NCBI GenBank assembly: GCA_036940085.1
Contig: JALLBK010000046.1
Coordinates: 1-36,462, forward strand
Direction: 5' to 3'
Source: Discostella pseudostelligera
Taxonomy: Eukaryota; Bacillariophyta; Thalassiosirophyceae; Thalassiosirales; Thalassiosiraceae
Length of the DNA stretch: 36,462 nucleotides
Below the pieces are notes generated by a model. It made no database searches and was not told the DNA's origin. It saw nothing but the letters and a program-made list of their open reading frames with translations. Position numbers and translations under genes: made by a program. This document shows positions 32,115 to 36,462 of this stretch, in pieces (position 1 is the first letter of the stretch; each line of letters begins with the position of its first letter).

Positions 32115-33240
32115 CTTAGATGGTTGCCTACTTCTATGTGGATATGCAATGGATTGATTGGACGAAGACGAGACGAAGAGGAGGAATGAAGGAGGCAGGT
32201 AGGGATTATTTGATACGGATGAAACATGAAATGGAATTGTTGGAGTTGGAGATGGATTTGGATTTTTCATGCTTTTTGGAGCTTTTTGGATGCTTGCGAC
32301 TTTCCGTTCGCGGAAATTTTCGAGAGTCGAATCTGTCTTTTCGTCTTGTCTTCTGTTCTGTGTTTTGTGTGGGAAAGCCTCTGTCCGCCTCCCGAAATGA
32401 AAGTTTCCGGCCAAAACTCTTTGGATTCATACCCGGATCCCTTCTTCTTCTTCTTCTTCTATGTATTTCTACTACTTTACGTACTACTAATGTACTGTTG
32501 TTGTGGACAGGTGGAACCTGGCACCTCCGTCGCGTGTGTTGGTCTACTGATGTTGGCAGCATGTCGCAGGATTGTCATGAGACCTTTGGTAATGCCAAGA
32601 CCGAGTTGTTGTATGGTGTGTATCGAGGGTGTTGGTGATGTGCATGAGTGTCCGTAAAAAGGTCTTACACAATTCTGTTTCCAAATGGAGTCCGCCATGT
32701 GCAGTATACCAAGGGGGCAGGGAGCGGTTGTTGCTTTGAATGCCATGATTGATGCGTTTGGTACATTGTCTTTGAATTTATATTTTGGTGGAGTAGCCGT
32801 GTTGAAAAGGAAGTGTGCATTAAAGGTCCCCATCGTCCGTGTGGGTCTAGTGCAAGTGTTAGGAGGATCATATTGTTGTTGAGTAAGTCTCCGATGACTT
32901 CCCAGTGACAATTTACAATCGCTTCCAATGAAAATGGGTGATGATGATGACCTCCCATTTGCATTGATGTTTTTGCACTGAGAATGCAAGTGTGAAGCAA
33001 TTGTTGCACTGAGAACGGTGGGGCGATAATGACAGCAACCCATTTTTGTACTGAGAATAATGGTGCTGATCACCCAATTGCACTGAGAGTAGTATGGGTG
33101 CTGACAACCCAAATATGAGAGGAGCAGCAGCAGCGGGGGATGATGAGGAGGAGGAGCATGGAAGTTGATTCTACAGGTTTAGGATGCTGCTGAGAGGAGA
33201 ATCTAGCACTGCTACCTAGCTAGCTAGCAGGGCAATACTA
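32115..33240. other. Intergenic transition zone
   Basis: Presumed promoter of the Cys-rich secreted protein gene, then sequence of falling CpG content. A CTT microsatellite is at about 32440-32460. An open minus-strand frame at 32477-33112 is not accepted as a gene: it crosses short repeats whose spacing breaks frame, and it shows no protein pattern. Confidence 0.4.
32973..33089 (+). repeat. Four dispersed copies of TTGCACTGAGA
   Basis: Copies at about 32973, 33004, 33047 (with TTGTACTGAGA) and 33078, spaced 31, 43 and 31 bp. Each is followed by a variable A/G-rich segment, and two neighbouring GGGTGCTGA/CAACCCA words accompany them. It looks like a decayed minisatellite. Confidence 0.55.
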
Positions 33241-33604
33241 ATAAGAACGCCTGAATATGTCATAATTCAGTGAAGAAAAGTGTGCCAAATAGTGGGAAGA
33301 AATTTGTTGCAATATTATTATATTTTGGCAAATAAGAATGGTGCATGGTGGTGAAAATGGTGGAAAGAGAGTATAATTCAAGTGAAATGGCACTAATGCT
33401 TAGTATTAGTATGCTAATGCAATTGTACAAATTTTGTCGAATGTTGACAGCTAGTAGGTTGTTATTTACTGGGTAAAATGTATTTCTACTGCAGTCCTGA
33501 AATCAGAAATCCAAATGAATTCCTATGCAGTAGACTCTATGCAAATCCTTGCTTAAAATAGTCAAATACACCATTTGCCATTTGTAGAAGCTGTTTTACA
33601 TGAT

Positions 33605-33870
33605 AGGGGGGTCCTTGAGGTGATGAGGAGATGAGAAGAGATAAGAAGAGGTGAGGAGATGAGGAGACTAGGTGAGATGAGATGAGATGAGATGAGATGA
33701 GAGGTGGTGAGATTCATGAGGTGTGAGATGAGGTAAAGATGTGATGGAGTTCTTACTGGTTACTGGAGTGATGAGGTGATAGGGGGATGAGGGGATTAGG
33801 GGATGAGGGGATGAGGGGATGAGGTGGTGGGGAGATGAGAGATGAGGTGATGAGTGATGAGGTGACAATG
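33605..33870 (+). repeat. Polypurine low-complexity tract (GATGAG/GAGAT)
   Basis: About 265 bp made mainly of G and A with T, including a perfect (GAGAT)n run near 33674-33702 and GGGGATGAGG repeats near 33780-33830. It could form triplex DNA. It ends where a pyrimidine-rich tract starts on the same strand. Confidence 0.7.
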
Positions 33871-34440
33871 AGCTGCTCCTACTGCTCTTACTTCTCCAAC
33901 TCCTACTGCTGCTCCTGCTCCTGCTGCTGCTGCTGCTGCTGCTGTGCTCCTAGTAGTAGTAGCCTAGTACTAGTAGTACTCCTGATTGTACTGCTGATCC
34001 TAGTACTCCTGCTCACTGCCTTCTTACTCCTGCTACTCCTTATGATTATGTCCTACTACTGCTCCTACCACTGCTGCTGCTGCTGCTGCTTACTGATCTG
34101 GCTCCTTCTACTTCTACTATTGTTACTCATCCTAGTGGTGCTCAACAGATCCTGCTACTCCTACCCTGTTTCTTCTCCTTCTACTACTACTACTACAATG
34201 CTCCTGGTGCTTCTGATCTGAATCTCTTGCTCTCCTACTCCTACTGCTCTCTACTCTTCTGCTCCTCCTACTGCTCCTCCTAATTCCTACTAGTGCTACT
34301 AGCTGCTGCTGCTGCTCCTCTGGTGCTGCTGCTCCTCTGCTACTCTTAGGTACTGCTGCTCCTAATGCTGCTCCTAGTACTGCTGCTCCTAATGCTATTG
34401 CTGCTCCTACTACTGATCCTTCTACTCCTACATCCTACTA
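33871..34440 (+). repeat. Pyrimidine-rich CTCCTACTG / CTG low-complexity tract
   Basis: About 570 bp composed of CTCCTACTG, CTGCTC and TACTAC words, with a (CTG)8 run near 33921-33944 and a second (CTG) run near 34071-34090. The open frames across it encode only Leu/Cys/Ser runs and are not genes. Confidence 0.7.
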
Positions 34441-34469
34441 ATACAAATCCTAAACTCTTGACAACACAG

Positions 34470-34540
34470 TATGGCATAGTGGCAATACCTAGGAGCCTCG
34501 AATTTTGAATTAGAGGTCCCAGGTTCAGGCCCCATGCCCA
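34470..34540 (+). other. tRNA-like fragment, possibly tRNA-derived SINE
   Basis: TGGCATAGTGGC at about 34472 matches the Pol III A box, and GGTTCAGGCCC at about 34522 resembles a B box, with about 50 bp between them, as in a tRNA gene. The acceptor and T stems do not pair well, so a working tRNA is unlikely. A decayed tRNA or the head of a SINE fits better. Confidence 0.35.
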
Positions 34541-35657
34541 ATTTCCCCCCCACACACACACTGTTACTTGGGCTTTGGCCTGTGGTAAGGGGGAATCAGA
34601 CAGCAAATACTTAACATGATCCACAATTGCCCTCTAGATATCTGGAGTGAGGGTGAGATCCTGGACTACCAGATGTGTAACACTTCTAACAAAAAGGTAC
34701 TTATGGAGTGTAAGCCTTGGTGGATCACACACCCTAATTGACAACTGACGACAAAATTCTGAAGATACCCCTACCCGGCTAATAGGATAGCCTATCCACT
34801 TGGTGTGCAATGATAGTAATGGCCTTCCTCTAATTCTAGTTGTAGTCCTAATGCCCTGTGGGCCCATATCATATACTTAAAATCTCTGTTATATCATTAC
34901 TCTATCCAACTAGCACTAATCCTACCTCCTACTCCTCCTACTGTCTTACTTCTCCTCCTCCTACATGATGTATTATAGAAAGGTCTTCCAATAACAACAT
35001 GCAGATTAGATGCAGCCTTTTTCCCTAAGAAAACTGACAATTCAGATTGAATTGTTGTACCACAGTGAATGTGGTCACCTCCCAGTTCATTGCATTGAGT
35101 ATGGCTGATGGCTGGTTGGATGCAGAAACCAATTTCAACCAGTCGACAAGGTAGCTTCCAATCCTTTTGGATGACACTCCAGGCATGCCACCTTACTTGG
35201 TGTTGGTGGCTACACCCTCTATGCTATAATATTCACGTTTGATGACCACAATGTGTTTCCACAGTCATTTGAACTGCAGAGTTTTCCTGCCATCAGCCAT
35301 TGGGAATGAAACAGTGTCCATTCTTAAGAATGCTGGACTGTGAGTGATGAGTGGTGACATGGTGGTGCACCTCCAATGCCAATGCCAACTTGATGCTGGT
35401 GCTCTTTCTCTCCCAACATCTTCTTCAGTTAACTCAGCATGTTCAGCAATGGTGAAACAAGACAAAATGTCCTGAACATGATGCACAGATGATCTTTCAC
35501 AGCAAAGATCTCCAGCTTTCCAAGGAGGCAAAGAGGTCAAGAATGATACATGACACCACCTTCACTACTTGGCAAAGGAACAAAAAGTTGAAGCAAATGA
35601 TTGCTGGATAGTATGCTGTGAGAGACAAATGGTACCCATTCCTGACGACAACCTTGT

Positions 35658-35966
35658 GACAAGTTATCCAGAGCTCCTATGCATGATATTAATGCTTTGG
35701 TGGTCCTACTGATGATGGTAGGCTACCTGTCACTGTCCATCATCATGGTTGTGGGCAACCACCTTAAACTGAATGCATGTGCATTAACAATATTCCAACA
35801 AGAGTGCTGTGGTGTCAGGCTCACCTTATCTAGGATTGTCCAATGGCACATCAACATGACAAGTTATCCAGAGCCCCTATGTGGATCAATACTTTGGTCC
35901 TACTGATGTTGGTAGGCTACCTGCCACTGTCCATCATGGCTGTGGACAACCACCTTGAACTGAATG
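35658..35966 (+). repeat. Direct duplication with 200-bp period
   Basis: 35658-35775 and 35858-35966 are imperfect copies. Both begin GACAAGTTATCCAGAG, share GGTCCTACTGATG and GTAGGCTACCTG, and end in CAACCACCTT(A/G)AACTGAATG. Differences are scattered substitutions and small indels. The starts are exactly 200 bp apart. No coding sense was found. Confidence 0.75.
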
Positions 35967-36065
35967 GCTGATTCATCAGAATGTTCCTCCTTGATTGCTG
36001 GCCAGGTCCATAACAGGTCCAGCAGAAACACCCTGGTAACCTGTGCCTCCTTTGTCCATTCCTAA

Positions 36066-36462
36066 ACCTGCCCTGAACCTATGCCCTCAAACCATGCCCT
36101 CAACCCATGTATGCTACCAAGCTCTGAACCCATGCCCTCAACCCATCATGCCCTGCTTCAATGCCCCCCTTCCATGCCCTGCTTCCAAGCTCTGAACCCA
36201 TGCCCTGAACCTATGCCCTGAACCCATGCCCTGAACCCATGCCCTCAACCGGCATGCCCTGCTTCCATGCCCTGATCTCAAACATGCTTCCAAGCTCAGA
36301 ACCAATGCCCTGCTTCCATGCCTAAACCTATGCCCTGCTGAACATGCCTTGAACCCATGTCCAGAACCCATGTCCTACTTCCATGCCCTGAACCAATGAC
36401 CTAAACCTATGTCCTGAACCTATGCCCTGCTTCAGTACCCTGAACCCATGCCCTGAACCCAT
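36066..36462 (+). repeat. 13-bp minisatellite TGCCCTGAACCCA
   Basis: Tandem and partly degenerate copies of TGCCCTGAACCCA, mixed with a second type TGCCCTGCTTCCA, run to the window edge and probably beyond. The best-ordered stretch is about 36200-36245. It is not the common TTAGGG-type telomere repeat. Open frames across it are artefacts of the repeat. Confidence 0.8.

Larger units (their letters stand above)
33241..36462. other. Gene-free, CpG-depleted repeat tract
   Basis: By direct reading only nine CpG dinucleotides occur in these 3222 bp, and none between 33440 and 34498. Coding parts of the window often have five or more in 60 bp. TpG and CpA are common instead. No reading frame has a recognisable domain. 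It contains low-complexity tracts, a tRNA-like fragment and tandem repeats listed separately. The sections 33241-33600 and 34541-35657 hold nothing else that could be identified. Methylation-driven loss of CpG is the likely cause. Confidence 0.8.

Noticed and set aside
32477..33112. 211-residue minus-strand frame
   Set aside because: It crosses the TTGCACTGAGA repeats, whose spacings (31, 43, 31) do not keep frame, and it has no recognisable domain or codon pattern.
33668..34221. Open frames of Leu/Cys or His/Ser/Pro runs in the low-complexity tract
   Set aside because: Products of GATGAG and CTG-type repeats, not proteins.
36138..36371. Minus-strand frame GSGHGFRAWVQ-like repeats
   Set aside because: Artefact of the 13-bp minisatellite.
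36066..36462. Telomere
   Set aside because: The 13-bp unit is not a TTAGGG-type repeat and is too degenerate.
33241..36462. CRISPR array or prokaryotic island
   Set aside because: The repeats lack the regular repeat-spacer pattern, and the window is eukaryotic with spliceosomal introns.

Overview
This is eukaryotic nuclear DNA, most likely from a stramenopile alga and probably a diatom. The basis is: compact genes with short GT-AG introns (mostly 66-143 nt, one of 206 nt), helicase-associated (HA) domains of the kind expanded in diatoms, a signal peptide ending in an ASAFAP-like A|F motif, and a modular myosin of protist type. Species cannot be decided from the sequence alone. One ambiguous base (n) lies at 26006.

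Layout. 1-10.6 kb holds a coactosin/ADF-H actin-binding protein (+), an AK6/Fap7-type adenylate kinase (+), a Cys-rich unknown (-), then three minus-strand genes in a row: a triple HA-domain protein, a BAH-ELM2-SANT corepressor-like protein, and a PPR-like organelle RNA protein. 11.1-18.5 kb is one four-exon myosin of about 2384 residues. After its motor and IQ motifs come a second, degenerate converter-like module, more IQ motifs, ankyrin repeats and a C-terminal kinase-like domain that looks catalytically dead. 18.6-25.2 kb holds a basic RS/K-rich nuclear protein (-) and a 13-exon ABCB-type transporter (-) whose domains run TMD-NBD-NBD-TMD instead of TMD-NBD-TMD-NBD. 25.7-32.1 kb holds a small, probably plastid-targeted membrane protein (-), an ANTH-domain protein with an apparent signal peptide (+), a five-exon unknown (-) and a Cys-rich secreted, probably membrane-anchored protein (-).

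From about 33.2 kb to the end there is no convincing gene. This tract is almost free of CpG (9 in about 3.2 kb, none at all from 33440 to 34498). It is built of polypurine/polypyrimidine low-complexity sequence, a tRNA-like fragment, a 200-bp-period duplication and a 13-bp minisatellite. It looks like repeat-rich, probably methylated chromatin beside a gene-dense, CpG-rich block.

Intergenic regions carry strikingly repeated candidate regulatory words: four exact TTTGGCGGGAA (E2F/DP-like), four exact ACACGTGGCAG (G-box-like) within 114 bp, two TGACGTCA (CRE-like) 31 bp apart, and a pair of CACGTG boxes 32 bp apart. The most interesting items are the domain-permuted ABC transporter, the myosin with a duplicated converter plus ankyrin and pseudokinase tail, the G-box cluster and the CpG desert. 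Exon joins were made by hand from splice consensus, reading phase and family conservation.
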